NCBI GenBank assembly: GCA_016124895.1
Contig: WGMU01000022.1
Span: 1 to 64,000, forward strand
Length of the DNA: 64,000 bases
DNA from: a bacterium
GTDB lineage: Bacteria; Planctomycetota; Planctomycetia; Planctomycetales; Planctomycetaceae
Direction: 5' to 3'
The position numbers and the translations under genes were made by a program. This document shows, piece after piece, positions 8,142 to 18,328 of this stretch. Position 1 is the stretch's first letter. Each line of letters begins with the position of its first letter. Below the pieces are notes generated by a model. It did not search any database. It saw only the letters and a list, made by a program, of their open reading frames with translations, and was not told where the DNA came from.

Positions 8142-10466
8142 GTGAGTTTTCTCAGTCTCGCATTCCTGGCAGCGTTGCCGCTCGCAGCGGCTCCGATCCT
8201 GCTGCACCTGTTCGATCGGCGGCGACACGTCGTCATCGAGTGGGGAGCGATGCAGTTTCTGCTGGAAGCGGCGACCCGGCGAACGAGTGCCCGACGGCTG
8301 AAGCAATGGCTGCTGCTGTTGCTCCGCGTGCTGGCGATCGCGGCGCTGATCTTCGCGCTCGCTCAGCCGCTGCTGCCCGGCAACTGGTTGGGGAGTACGG
8401 ATCGCGGCGAAACAATCATTGTGCTCGACAACTCGCTGTCGATGCAGCGTAAGGCGGACGGAACCTCGCTGTTTGAGCTGGCGATCGAACGTGCGATCGA
8501 GACGGTCGGGGACGTTCAGCCGGGTGATTCCGTTCGCGTTCTCCTGTCGTCGCCATATCCTGTCTGGGCGCTCGGTGGCAGTATTCGAGTCGATTCCGCG
8601 TCGCGTCCGGTGATTGAGGATCAACTGCAGGAACTGCGGCCGACGACCGGACGCAGCGACCTGCTCTCGTCACTGTTTGAAGCCGTACAGGCCGAGATTG
8701 AACCGACGCAGCGTCGTCGTCGCATTCTGCTGCTGACCGACGGACAGGGCTCGGACTGGAGCATCCCGGACGAGGGCGGCTGGCAGCGGTTCCGCGAAGT
8801 GCTGACGGCGGCCGCGGTACCGACGCAACTCGACATTGTTGAACTGGGCCGCGGCAACCGGCAGAGTGGCAACGTGGCTGTGAACAGCGTGACCGCCAGT
8901 CGAACGGTTGTCGGCGTTAACCAGACGTTTTCGCTGACGGCACAGGTTCAGAATTACGGGCGGTCGACGACTCCCTCGGGCTCGGTGACCTGGTTGGTCG
9001 ACGGCGTCGACGAGTACGACAGTCAGGTGCCGAGTCTCGATGGCGGGCAGGTTCACGACGTTGTGTGGCATCATTCGTTCGGTGAGACCGGCATCTTTGC
9101 TCTGAAGTGTCGCGTCGACGCGAATGACGAACTGACTCCGGACAACGAAGAGACGGTCGTTGTTGAAGTTGTCGACGAAGTGCCGGTGCTCGTGCTGGAG
9201 ACGGCTCCGGAGCTGTCCGAACTGCAGCGAGATGCGTTCTTTGTTCAAGCGGCGCTGGGACGGCTCGGCGATGACGCGACGGCCGGGCAGGGCGTCTTTG
9301 TGCCCCAGCTTGTTGATGAGCAGCGGCTCGATCGTCTTCATCTCGATGATTACCGGGCCGTCGTGATTCCGAATCTGACCGTGCTGAAGCCGGACCTCGT
9401 CGCGAAGCTGCAGGAGTTTGTTTCAGCGGGCGGAGGGCTGTGGATCGCACTCGGGCCGCGCACGGACGTCGAGGCATTCAATCAGCACTTCTTTGCGGAC
9501 AGCGGCGGGCTGTCTCCGCTGGCGCTGGACGGCATTGCCGACGAGGCAGCTCAGCAGACGACGGAGTCGGGTCATTCGGTACAGACGCTGATCGACGCTC
9601 AGGTCAACGAGCATCCGGCGATTGCCGCGCTGGCTGACAGCGAACGGCTCGATACGGGAGACGTCGTTGTCGAGCAGCGGTTTCGATTCGTGCCGCCTCC
9701 GGAGGGCGAGGGCGCTTCGGTCCTGCTGGGGTTGAGCAATGGCGAGATCCTCGCGGCGGAGAAGTACGTCGGCCGCGGACGAGTCATCGTGCAGGGGATT
9801 CCGCTGCGGCTGCAGTGGAGCGACCTCGCGCGGTCGCAGGCGTTCGTTGTGATGATTCAGGACTGGCTGGCCTACCTGACGCAACCGCGAGCGACTCGTC
9901 ACAACCTGTCGCCCGGAGACCCGATCACTCTGCACATTGCCGACGCTGGGAACCGCGACGCGACGCTGCACACGCCGCATGGCGACGAGATCGAACTGAC
10001 GGCCGACGCTGCGGGTGACGGCTTCGTGTTTCGCTCCAGCCGGACGGTACTGCCTGGCGATTACGTGCTCGAGCTGGGAACCCTCGGCGACCGCGTTCCG
10101 TTTCATGTGAGCCGTGATCCGCAGGAGTCGAATCTTGCCTCGCTGACGACGGCCGATCACGAAGTACTGGCTGACCTGTCAGGGCTCAGTCGCACGACGG
10201 CCGAAGCGTCGATCAGTGGGACGAGTTTTGACAATCCACTCTGGCCGCTGCTGTTCATGACTCTGATCGGCATGATCGTGGCCGAGTTGCTGCTGTCCGG
10301 AATGATTGCCCGCGAGCGTTTCGGGTCCGATCCGATTGCCGAAACGACTGAGCAATTCGGTGAGATCTCTTCCATGTCGTTGCCGCCAGTCGGCGCACCA
10401 CTTGTGTCCGCTGAATCGAAACCGGCGGCAACGCGACGTTCTGACTTTGCCGGGGTGGGAAAATGA
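8142..10466 (+). CDS. BatA-type membrane protein with VWA domain
   Basis: A 774-residue protein starting at GTG 8142. Two N-terminal helices (about 1-20 and 55-78), with RRRHVVIEWGAMQFL between them, match the aerotolerance-regulator/BatA N-terminal domain. A VWA domain follows with a DNSLSM motif at D96; the region about 245-340 looks like a CARDB/Ig-type domain (AQVQNYGRSTTPSGSVTWLV), then a glutamine-amidotransferase-like segment (about 345-580), and a final helix near 700-725 anchors the C-terminus. It therefore appears mainly extracytoplasmic. The stop overlaps the next start by four bases (ATGA 10463-10466), showing coupling with the following VWA protein. Confidence 0.9.
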   Translation: MSFLSLAFLAALPLAAAPILLHLFDRRRHVVIEWGAMQFLLEAATRRTSARRLKQWLLLLLRVLAIAALIFALAQPLLPGNWLGSTDRGETIIVLDNSLSMQRKADGTSLFELAIERAIETVGDVQPGDSVRVLLSSPYPVWALGGSIRVDSASRPVIEDQLQELRPTTGRSDLLSSLFEAVQAEIEPTQRRRRILLLTDGQGSDWSIPDEGGWQRFREVLTAAAVPTQLDIVELGRGNRQSGNVAVNSVTASRTVVGVNQTFSLTAQVQNYGRSTTPSGSVTWLVDGVDEYDSQVPSLDGGQVHDVVWHHSFGETGIFALKCRVDANDELTPDNEETVVVEVVDEVPVLVLETAPELSELQRDAFFVQAALGRLGDDATAGQGVFVPQLVDEQRLDRLHLDDYRAVVIPNLTVLKPDLVAKLQEFVSAGGGLWIALGPRTDVEAFNQHFFADSGGLSPLALDGIADEAAQQTTESGHSVQTLIDAQVNEHPAIAALADSERLDTGDVVVEQRFRFVPPPEGEGASVLLGLSNGEILAAEKYVGRGRVIVQGIPLRLQWSDLARSQAFVVMIQDWLAYLTQPRATRHNLSPGDPITLHIADAGNRDATLHTPHGDEIELTADAAGDGFVFRSSRTVLPGDYVLELGTLGDRVPFHVSRDPQESNLASLTTADHEVLADLSGLSRTTAEASISGTSFDNPLWPLLFMTLIGMIVAELLLSGMIARERFGSDPIAETTEQFGEISSMSLPPVGAPLVSAESKPAATRRSDFAGVGK

Positions 10467-13282
10467 ACCTGGCAGTCACGACGACCAATATCGAACACGT
10501 ATCGCTCGACGGGCCAGTCAGTCTGTCGACGGCAGTGGTGACTGGTCTGCTGTTGCTGATTGTGTTCGCCTGGTCGTTGTGGCGCGAGCGGCGGATTCTT
10601 GGCAGGAAACGCACGATCTTCTTCTGGCTGCTGCGGACGGTCACCCTGGGAACTGTGATCTGGCTGCTGCTCTCGCCGTCGCAGGTCAGAGTCGAAACGT
10701 CGACGACACGTCGTGCGGTCGCGATCGTCACTGACGTCAGCGGCAGTATGCAGACGATCGACGGAGCGGGGACGTCGGATGAAGCACGCTGGGTGGTGTC
10801 GCTGGCGGGCGATGCGAAGTATCCGGTTGCGAGATCGGCCGACCGGGCGATCGCGTCAGCGGGCGTTGCAACGCGGCATGTCCGACGAGCGGAAGCCGCG
10901 ATCCGACAGCACGCTCCGGAAAGCGATGTCGTGGCGGAGACGACGGCGGCAAGTCTCGCCCTGCAGCGGGTCCGTCTGCATCTGGAGTCAATCGAGGGGC
11001 AAACCTCGGCGAGTGTCCGGACGCGTGGTCTGGCGCGGCGGCTGATCGAAACGTCCGACGGGTCTGAGTTCCAGACCTTTCAGCGGCTGGCGGCGGATTT
11101 GCAGAAAGGCCGGCGGCCGGACGAAAAGGGCTGGCGCGAAAGTCTGCCGGATCTGGAGCTGCGGCTCGCAGGTCTCAGTCGGTCGCTGCACGAGCTGGCT
11201 CGGTACGCCGTCGAAGATGAATCGAAGCGCGTCGCGCAGCAGGACAGCGAACTGCTGACGGGAATTCGCAGGCAGTCGCGTCTGGCACAGGTGGTCAGCC
11301 TTGTCGGAAAGCTCGACCAGACAGCGTTGTCGGCTGTTCGCGAGCAGGCGGACGTACGCTTGAGCACGTTTGTGAATTCTGTCGAGCCGGTCGCCGGAGA
11401 TTCGGCTGCGGAAGAAACGCTGCGGTCGTTTGTGCGGCGCGAGGACGACGAAGCGCAGGCGGCAGTGGTGGGGACGAACCTCGCAGCGGTGTTTGAGCAG
11501 TTGAACCGGGATCGGCAGGAGCAGCCGCTGGCAGCGGTCTTTCTGTTGACCGACGTTGCCCATAACAGTGGTGAGAGCGACCCGCGTCAGGTCGCGGCGA
11601 CACTCAACGACACGCCGGTCTACGTGATTCCGGTCGGCAATACGCGGCACGTTCGCGATATCGACCTGCAGTCGGTGTTTGCCCCGTCGGTCGCGATGCG
11701 GAATGACGACGTCGTGATCGAGGCTCGCGTGCAGGCGTACGATTGCGAAGGCGAGATCTGCGTCGTGCAGTTGCTGCAGGACGGGCAGGTCATCGATTTC
11801 CGCGAGGTTGTCCTTGATTCCGGGTTCGCCCGGCGCAGCGTGCGGTTCGAGCAGCATCTGCCGGCAGTGGGCAATCAGAAGTTTCAGATTGCCGTCGTAC
11901 CGCTCGAAGGCGAGTCGACCGAGGAGAACAATTACGGCGAAGTCGACGTCAACGTCACGCGGGCGGACGTCAAAGTGCTGCTGGCGGACGAACTGCCGCG
12001 CTGGGAGTACCGCTACCTGTCGCAGTTGTTCCGTCGCGATCCGAAGATCGAATGCGACGAGTTGCTGTTTCAGCCGAGAATGATTGCAACCGGGCGGCGG
12101 GAAGAGACTCAGACATTTCCGATCACTGTCGCCGACTGGGATCAGTACGACGTGATTCTGCTCGGCGATCTGCCGCCCGAGCACCTGCCGGCTGATGTCC
12201 AGGAGTCGCTGATTGACTTCGTCAAACAGCGCGGCGGGACGCTGATCATGATTGCCGGCCATGAAGCGATGCCGCAGCAGTACGTTGATCATCCACTGCG
12301 GGAGATTCTCCCGGTGCAGACGATTGACCAGGCGGAGTGGACGACGAACGGTTACTCGTTCCGCGTGACGAACGAAGGCCGCGACCATCTGGCACTGATG
12401 ATCGGCGAGACGGAAGAAGCGACTCGAACGGCCTGGGACTTCGTCAACCGGTTCTCGCCGCTGCATGAAGTCTCGCCGTGGCGCAAGCCGCTGCCAACAG
12501 CGCATTCGCTGATTGCGGCCGTTCCGCGAGACAGTCTGGACGAGGAAGAGGCCGCGAAGTCGAGTTCGTTCCTGTGCTGGCAACCCGTCGGTAAGGGCAA
12601 AGTGATTTACCTGTCGGGACCGGACACGTACCGGCTGCGGTTTCTGCGCGGCGACCGTCTGCACTACCGGTTCTGGGGACAGCTTCTGCGGTGGACGATC
12701 GCGACGGACCTGTCGTCCGGGACGAAGTTCGTACGCGTGCGGACCGATCGGTCGCGGTATGACTCACGGGACGCGGTCAACATCTCTGTTCGGCTGACGA
12801 ATTCTGAAGGGCAGCCGGTCGATGCAGAGGGCCTTGAAGTTCGTCTGACGTCGGGCGAGGACGAACGGATGGTACTGCTGTCGCGCAGTGAAGATCAGCC
12901 GGGCGAGTACGTTGCCGAAGTTCGATCGCTGTCGCCGGGCGTTTATCGAGTCGAGCCGGTTGGTGGCGTGATCGCCGAGCTGCAGAAGGACGAATCGTTC
13001 GACGAGGCCTCGGCGAGTTTCACCGTGCAGGCCGACCTGCCGACCGAGCTGGTTGATACACGATGCGATCGGACGCTGGCTCAACAGATTGCTGACGTCA
13101 CCGGCGGCCAGGTGCTGCCGCCAACGGCCGTGTCGGAAATTATCGAGCTGACGAATCTGGAGCCGATCGTCGCGGAACGCGTCGAGTCCCGGCCGTTGTG
13201 GCTCGAATGGAAATACCTCTGGATTGTGTTTGGCTGCCTGCAGACCGAATGGGTCATTCGCAAGTGGAAGGGGCTGTCCTGA
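10463..13282 (+). CDS. Large VWA/glutamine-amidotransferase-like membrane protein
   Basis: A 939-residue protein with two N-terminal membrane helices (about 22-40 and 53-72), then a VWA-like domain with TDVSGSMQ (D91 in the MIDAS-like position). A long helical insertion of about 150 residues interrupts the VWA fold before LAAVFLLTDVAHNS. A CARDB-like stretch and a class I glutamine-amidotransferase-like fold (VKVLLADELPRWEYRYL through LIDFVKQRGGTLIMIAGHEA) follow; I see no catalytic Cys in it, so it is probably structural. A membrane-near C-terminus (WLEWKYLWIVFGCLQTEWVIRKWKG) ends the protein. It is translationally coupled to the BatA-like gene and precedes the DUF4175-like gene by 30 bases. 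Confidence 0.85.
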   Translation: MNLAVTTTNIEHVSLDGPVSLSTAVVTGLLLLIVFAWSLWRERRILGRKRTIFFWLLRTVTLGTVIWLLLSPSQVRVETSTTRRAVAIVTDVSGSMQTIDGAGTSDEARWVVSLAGDAKYPVARSADRAIASAGVATRHVRRAEAAIRQHAPESDVVAETTAASLALQRVRLHLESIEGQTSASVRTRGLARRLIETSDGSEFQTFQRLAADLQKGRRPDEKGWRESLPDLELRLAGLSRSLHELARYAVEDESKRVAQQDSELLTGIRRQSRLAQVVSLVGKLDQTALSAVREQADVRLSTFVNSVEPVAGDSAAEETLRSFVRREDDEAQAAVVGTNLAAVFEQLNRDRQEQPLAAVFLLTDVAHNSGESDPRQVAATLNDTPVYVIPVGNTRHVRDIDLQSVFAPSVAMRNDDVVIEARVQAYDCEGEICVVQLLQDGQVIDFREVVLDSGFARRSVRFEQHLPAVGNQKFQIAVVPLEGESTEENNYGEVDVNVTRADVKVLLADELPRWEYRYLSQLFRRDPKIECDELLFQPRMIATGRREETQTFPITVADWDQYDVILLGDLPPEHLPADVQESLIDFVKQRGGTLIMIAGHEAMPQQYVDHPLREILPVQTIDQAEWTTNGYSFRVTNEGRDHLALMIGETEEATRTAWDFVNRFSPLHEVSPWRKPLPTAHSLIAAVPRDSLDEEEAAKSSSFLCWQPVGKGKVIYLSGPDTYRLRFLRGDRLHYRFWGQLLRWTIATDLSSGTKFVRVRTDRSRYDSRDAVNISVRLTNSEGQPVDAEGLEVRLTSGEDERMVLLSRSEDQPGEYVAEVRSLSPGVYRVEPVGGVIAELQKDESFDEASASFTVQADLPTELVDTRCDRTLAQQIADVTGGQVLPPTAVSEIIELTNLEPIVAERVESRPLWLEWKYLWIVFGCLQTEWVIRKWKGLS

Positions 13283-13312
13283 TGGGCTCCCTCGCGAGGA
13301 AGGACTGAGATC

Positions 13313-16300
13313 ATGGCGAGTGTTTTGAACTCCGCTTCGCTGCCGACGACGATGGAAGACAAGCTGCGCTCAATTCGGCGTCGGCTGGTCGTGCTGGCGG
13401 CTGCCCGTGCAGTGGCATTCGGGGTGGCAGCTCTGATTGGCGCGATGGTCGTCGCCATGGCGCTTGACTGGTGGCTGACGCTGTTCAGCACGCCGGTTCG
13501 CGTCGCGCTGACGTCGGCATCGTTGATCTTCGGTGCTGGTGCGCTGCTGGCGGCGGGGGCTCGGCCACTGATCGAGGCGCTGAAGTTTGCGCGGGCGGCG
13601 GCGGATGCTGATGGCGAGGTGCCGCAGCTTGAGGAACGCTGGACGACAGTTGCGTCATTTGCCGTGTCCGAACATCAGCCAACGTCGGCAACAGCTCGCG
13701 CGATGCTGCAGCAGGTAACAAGTGAGGCCGTGACGCTGGGGCGGCTCGTTCGTCCGGCTCAGGTCGCGAAACCGGCGGCGCTCAAGCCGGGAATGGTTGC
13801 TCTGGCAGGCAGCGGTGTGCTGCTGCTGACGTTTCTGACGCTCAACTGGGCTCAGACCTCCGTGCTGCTGCGTCGTTTCTGGGCTCCGACTCAGAACATC
13901 ACGGCGACGCAACTGGCTTCGCAGACTGGTGATCGTGAGGTGCCGCGTGGCGAACTGCTGGAACTGATGGTAGCGCAAGCGGGAGTTCAGCACGAAGCGG
14001 CGTTGCTGGAAGTTGAGGGTCGGGACGGAATTCTCGACGTGTTTGAGATGGGAGCGGACGCAGAGCAGGGCGGAGCGTTTGCGTATGAATTGCCGGTCGA
14101 CAATTCGTTCCGGTACCGGGTCTCAGCAGGCGATGGCCAGACGCCGTGGCATCGCGTGACGGCGATTGATTATCCGGAGCTGGCGGAAGTCCGGTTGACG
14201 GTGACGCCGCCTGAGTATGTGGATCGGCCTCCGTACGAAAAGACAGTCATCCCGAGCCGCGTCAAGGTCGTGCAGGGCAGTCAGCTTGAACTGCTGATGA
14301 AGCCGGTCGAGTCGCTCGAACGTCTGGAATTGCAGCTTATCGAGCATGTTCGCGGGCCGGGCGGCGAGGATCAGTCGACCGAGAGTCTACTGGTGCTCGA
14401 ACCCCAGGCAGACGGCTGGTACCGGTACTCGACGCAACTGATTGAAGACCTTTCGGTCAGCCCGACGCTGCTGAATTCTCACGGGCTGAAGAACGAGGAC
14501 AAACGCGTCTGCCGGTTTCAGGTCGTTGCTGACAAGGCTCCGGTCGCGCGGATTGTCAGCCCGACGGACGAAATGGCGGTCGCCGTTGATGACGTGCTCG
14601 ACATTAAGTTCGAGGCTCACGACGACTTTGGCATCGCGACAGCGGAGCTGGTGATCTACGACGAGTCAGCACAGGACGAAAATGGCGAGCCGAAGATTCT
14701 GGCGGTCAAGGAGATCGAACTCGGCGATCAGCAACTCGCCCGGCACGTCATGGGCAACACGCAGCTCGACCTGAAAGAGCTGGGGCTCAAGGAAGGCACG
14801 AATATCAGTTATGCGATTCGTGTGTCAGACAATCGCGATCTGCAGCTTGATCCGGAAGCGATGGCCGCCCGACGAGCACTGGCAAAAGCAGAGCAAGGTC
14901 AGGAGGCCGGTTCTCTCGACGGTGATTCGGAGGCTGACGATCGCAAGTCGGACGGCCGGCTGCTGGCTGACGCGAACGATGCTCGGTTGATACCGCGTAA
15001 CGGAGACGAGCTGTCAGAGAAGATGCTTGCCGACGCAGCGGATCGCGATGGCGAAACGTCCGACAGGGCGGGAAGTGAGAAGTCCTCCGAAGACGGTAAA
15101 GGCAACTCAGCGAGCGACGGCGAGACTTCGAGGAAGGACGACACGGGCGATGGAAAATCGCCAGCGACCGTGGCGTCGACAGAGTCAGACGGAAAGCCTC
15201 GCAGCGATTCGGATGCTGGTTCGGAGCAGAAAAACGCGGTCGCGCAGACTGTCTCGGCTTCTCCCGCCGGGAAGAAAGCTGACGGCACGAACCGTGCGAA
15301 GTCGGACGAGGGATCGTCTCCGAAGGCTGGCGATGCCGGGGAGTCGCGAAAGCAGGCGGCTGTTGCCGTTGCAAAACGTGGTGACGAAACAGCCTCTGAG
15401 GGAAGTGAGGCTGCAAAGGGTGGCGCTGACGGAAAAGGTGATGCGACGAGTGAGCCAGGGAAGGTCGTTGCGAGCGACGCAAAGGCCGGCTCAAAGGGAG
15501 AGGGTGGCGACACAAAGGACCGTGAGTTTGCTTCGGCTGATCCGTCCAGCGATGAGCCGGGAATGCCGAGTGACGCGTCGACTGAAAAGGCGGCAGGTTC
15601 GGAGAAGTCGGATGGGGCTCAAACGTCGGCAGACGGGAAGGCAGCACGCGGTAGCCCGACAAGTGAAGACAAGGACGCGACGGGTGACAGTCAGTCGGCG
15701 AAGCCTGATGCTGGAAGTGACAGCGATTCGCAAGGGAACTCTGGAAAGTCCGGTGATCAGAACCCTCGGGGCGAAGAGCGGGACAGACAGCGGAACGATT
15801 CGTCGCAGTCGTCGACTGACGACGAGGCGATGCCGGACGACGAGAAACGGAATTCCAGCAACAGTGGCGGTAACGGCCAGAGCGACGGATCGTCGAGACC
15901 TGCAGAGGGTGCGGAGGAGGGCGTGCCGCGTCAGCAGTTAGTCGGTTTGAATCCGCAGAAGGCGACGAGCGCTCAGAATTCGGAAACGGGTCGGCGTCGG
16001 CTGCGGATTACCGAACGGCTGCTGGCGATCGCAGAAGCGGCAGCCGGACGCAGTGAGAATCTGCAGATTCGCGATCGGGTCGTCGAAATCGACCGGATGC
16101 TGAAACTGGTGGAGACAGCGCTGACGCGCGTGGTCGACCGCAACATTCCGGACGCTGATCGCGCCGAGCAGTTCCGGCGGCTCGACACGCAACTGGGCGA
16201 CATCGAGTCGTACATCGGCGAACTGCGGGACGAAACGAAGGAGCAGCAGTTTGCGTTCGTCGGACTGCAGATGGTGCATATCGTAACGACGCACGTGACG

Positions 16301-18274
16301 CCGGCTCGTGACCGTGTGTTTGCCGCGATCCGCGAACCGCTGGGAACGGACAATCCGAAGGTCGCTCTGCATCACATTGCCCGAGCACGCGAGATGCTGG
16401 ACGCGCTGCTGAAACGTTACGACCGCGTCGCACGCGAACGGGCACTCGCCGACGCGATCGATGAATCAGTCGAGATGTACGAGGTCTATGTCGAGAAGAT
16501 GCAGACGCTGATGCGCGAAGCAAGGCAGAACCTCAACCCGCTGCAGCGGAAGATGGGGGTCATCGAGGTCGATCAGGAATATCTCGACCGTTATGCCGAG
16601 GTGGAAACACTGCGGCGTGAGATGATGACCGAATTCGGCCGGATGCTCGGTGACGACCCGCGGCTGCTGGCTCGCTATCTCGACATTCTGCGTCGTCGTC
16701 GCAAGTCGCTGCGGGATCAGTTGACGGAACTCGCGCAACGGCAGGACGAGGTTGCGACCGAACTCAGCGGGTGGCTTCAGGTCGGCGAGGCGCAGCGTCC
16801 GGACCTGTGGACGATCGTCGCCGAGATGCGTCTGCACGCGGCGACACCGCTGGCCAAAGAAGCTGATGGGCTGCTCGAACGCGTTCAGCAGTCACTGCCG
16901 CTGATACTCAAGGAAGACGAAGGCACGGCGGCGCTGGCGCTGCAGCAGGCGGACAAAGTGGCCCGGGCAGCACGTGAGATCACGTTCGACGCACGCAAAG
17001 TGTTGGAGTCAGGTGGGACCGACGAAACGCCGAACCTGACGGCAAATGCGGAGAAGCTTGTCATCCTGTTTGGTGAACTGGATGCCGCACTCGATCAGTT
17101 GAACTTTGAGAACGAAGGCGAGGCCGAAGTCATGGATTATGTCAGCCGGCGTCTGATCGAAAGCCGCACAGTGGCTGATCAGGCCGACGCCTGGGCTGAG
17201 GTCGCTGAGCAGCTCGACGCAAAGCGTTACAGCGGCCTGGCCAGGATTGATCAGCAGACACTGGCGATCGCGACGGAGCTGCTGCGGATTGAAATGCTGA
17301 GCATTGAAGATGATCTCGAAGGCCAGTTTCAGCAGGTGGCAGAGACGGATGTGCCAGGCGAGATCGTTGACATGATTCGCGACCTGCACCGCGTGATGGA
17401 AGCCATCACGTTCAATCAGAATGCGGCGTCGTTTGCACTCGCGCAGGACCGGCAGGAAGTCGCCGAGGTACAGCAGATGAAGGCTCTCGACAATTTCGAC
17501 CGTGCGGAGAAGCTGTTTGATCTGATTCGACGCGCCGTTGTCGCGGAACTTGACCAGTACGACGTCGATAATCCGAACATCGCCGATCTCCAGGACCCGA
17601 CGCTCGACCGGTTTCTTGCGCAGCTTGAGCGAGAGCCGAACATTCAGGCGCTGCTGGGGATTCCAAACCGTCCGAGAAACCTGCGGATTCTCTCTGACTC
17701 GATGCTGTTTCAGCAGGACGGAGGCGGGTTCCTCGGGAGTTCCGGCGAGGCAGCGCGGCAGCGGGCTCGCCAGGCAATGCAGATGCAACTGGCGAAAGAG
17801 GGTCGGAAGCCAGGCGAGGAAGCAACGCAAACACAGAAGCCGGATTCAGAACTGACCGACGAGGAACGCCAGGAACGCGAACGGGCGAAGCAGTTGCAGG
17901 AGACGCTGGAGAAGTCGCTGGCCTCTGTTCAGGAAAAGCTTGAGGATCCGGAGACAACGCCAGAGCAGCGGCAGCGGCTGGAGCAGATGGCGCAGAACAT
18001 GCGGCGGATGCTTGACCAGAACTCGTCCCAGCACAACGCGGCGCAGGAGTGGGAACGGATCGTCGAATCCGACCAGGCAAAGGAAACTCTGCGAGCACTC
18101 GCTGCCGGACAGCGACTGCCGGACAGCCAGTGGAACAAGCTGCTGTCGACGCTCGACGACGGGCTCTGGCAGGTCCGCGGCCGGACACCGCCCGAAGATT
18201 ACCGCAAGGCCATCGAGCAGTATCAGGAGCGGCTGCGGAAGCTGCTCGGTGCGGCAGGTGGTGGAGCGGAGTAA
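13313..18274 (+). CDS. Giant DUF4175-like membrane protein with disordered and coiled-coil regions
   Basis: A 1653-residue protein; GAGGAAGGA ahead of ATG 13313 is a strong ribosome site. Three hydrophobic segments (about 30-55, 63-83, 160-180) suggest a membrane anchor, as in DUF4175-type proteins. Residues 190-520 contain beta-rich, Ig-like segments. Residues about 525-870 are a low-complexity tract dominated by Ser, Asp, Glu, Lys, Gly and Ala that is probably disordered. From about 880 to the end it is almost entirely charged alpha-helix with long coiled-coil potential, ending in a Gln/Glu/Arg-rich stretch. It sits between the VWA protein and the prenyltransferase-repeat protein and probably belongs to the MoxR envelope module. 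Biochemical function is unknown. Confidence 0.82.
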   Translation: MASVLNSASLPTTMEDKLRSIRRRLVVLAAARAVAFGVAALIGAMVVAMALDWWLTLFSTPVRVALTSASLIFGAGALLAAGARPLIEALKFARAAADADGEVPQLEERWTTVASFAVSEHQPTSATARAMLQQVTSEAVTLGRLVRPAQVAKPAALKPGMVALAGSGVLLLTFLTLNWAQTSVLLRRFWAPTQNITATQLASQTGDREVPRGELLELMVAQAGVQHEAALLEVEGRDGILDVFEMGADAEQGGAFAYELPVDNSFRYRVSAGDGQTPWHRVTAIDYPELAEVRLTVTPPEYVDRPPYEKTVIPSRVKVVQGSQLELLMKPVESLERLELQLIEHVRGPGGEDQSTESLLVLEPQADGWYRYSTQLIEDLSVSPTLLNSHGLKNEDKRVCRFQVVADKAPVARIVSPTDEMAVAVDDVLDIKFEAHDDFGIATAELVIYDESAQDENGEPKILAVKEIELGDQQLARHVMGNTQLDLKELGLKEGTNISYAIRVSDNRDLQLDPEAMAARRALAKAEQGQEAGSLDGDSEADDRKSDGRLLADANDARLIPRNGDELSEKMLADAADRDGETSDRAGSEKSSEDGKGNSASDGETSRKDDTGDGKSPATVASTESDGKPRSDSDAGSEQKNAVAQTVSASPAGKKADGTNRAKSDEGSSPKAGDAGESRKQAAVAVAKRGDETASEGSEAAKGGADGKGDATSEPGKVVASDAKAGSKGEGGDTKDREFASADPSSDEPGMPSDASTEKAAGSEKSDGAQTSADGKAARGSPTSEDKDATGDSQSAKPDAGSDSDSQGNSGKSGDQNPRGEERDRQRNDSSQSSTDDEAMPDDEKRNSSNSGGNGQSDGSSRPAEGAEEGVPRQQLVGLNPQKATSAQNSETGRRRLRITERLLAIAEAAAGRSENLQIRDRVVEIDRMLKLVETALTRVVDRNIPDADRAEQFRRLDTQLGDIESYIGELRDETKEQQFAFVGLQMVHIVTTHVTPARDRVFAAIREPLGTDNPKVALHHIARAREMLDALLKRYDRVARERALADAIDESVEMYEVYVEKMQTLMREARQNLNPLQRKMGVIEVDQEYLDRYAEVETLRREMMTEFGRMLGDDPRLLARYLDILRRRRKSLRDQLTELAQRQDEVATELSGWLQVGEAQRPDLWTIVAEMRLHAATPLAKEADGLLERVQQSLPLILKEDEGTAALALQQADKVARAAREITFDARKVLESGGTDETPNLTANAEKLVILFGELDAALDQLNFENEGEAEVMDYVSRRLIESRTVADQADAWAEVAEQLDAKRYSGLARIDQQTLAIATELLRIEMLSIEDDLEGQFQQVAETDVPGEIVDMIRDLHRVMEAITFNQNAASFALAQDRQEVAEVQQMKALDNFDRAEKLFDLIRRAVVAELDQYDVDNPNIADLQDPTLDRFLAQLEREPNIQALLGIPNRPRNLRILSDSMLFQQDGGGFLGSSGEAARQRARQAMQMQLAKEGRKPGEEATQTQKPDSELTDEERQERERAKQLQETLEKSLASVQEKLEDPETTPEQRQRLEQMAQNMRRMLDQNSSQHNAAQEWERIVESDQAKETLRALAAGQRLPDSQWNKLLSTLDDGLWQVRGRTPPEDYRKAIEQYQERLRKLLGAAGGGAE

Positions 18275-18328
18275 GCCATACATTTCTGTCGAAGCTCGGA
18301 CGCGTTTCAGCGGAGGATCGATTGAGTC

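Noticed and set aside
10988-12664. A 558-codon open frame on the minus strand opposite the VWA gene
   Set aside because: Composition is that of an antisense shadow (Arg, Gln, Leu, His), with no start signal or domain; the plus-strand VWA protein is well supported.
14880-15950. Possible DNA repeat array in the Ser/Asp/Lys-rich part of the 1653-residue gene
   Set aside because: The protein is low in complexity but the nucleotide sequence shows no regular repeat unit; it reads as a disordered linker.
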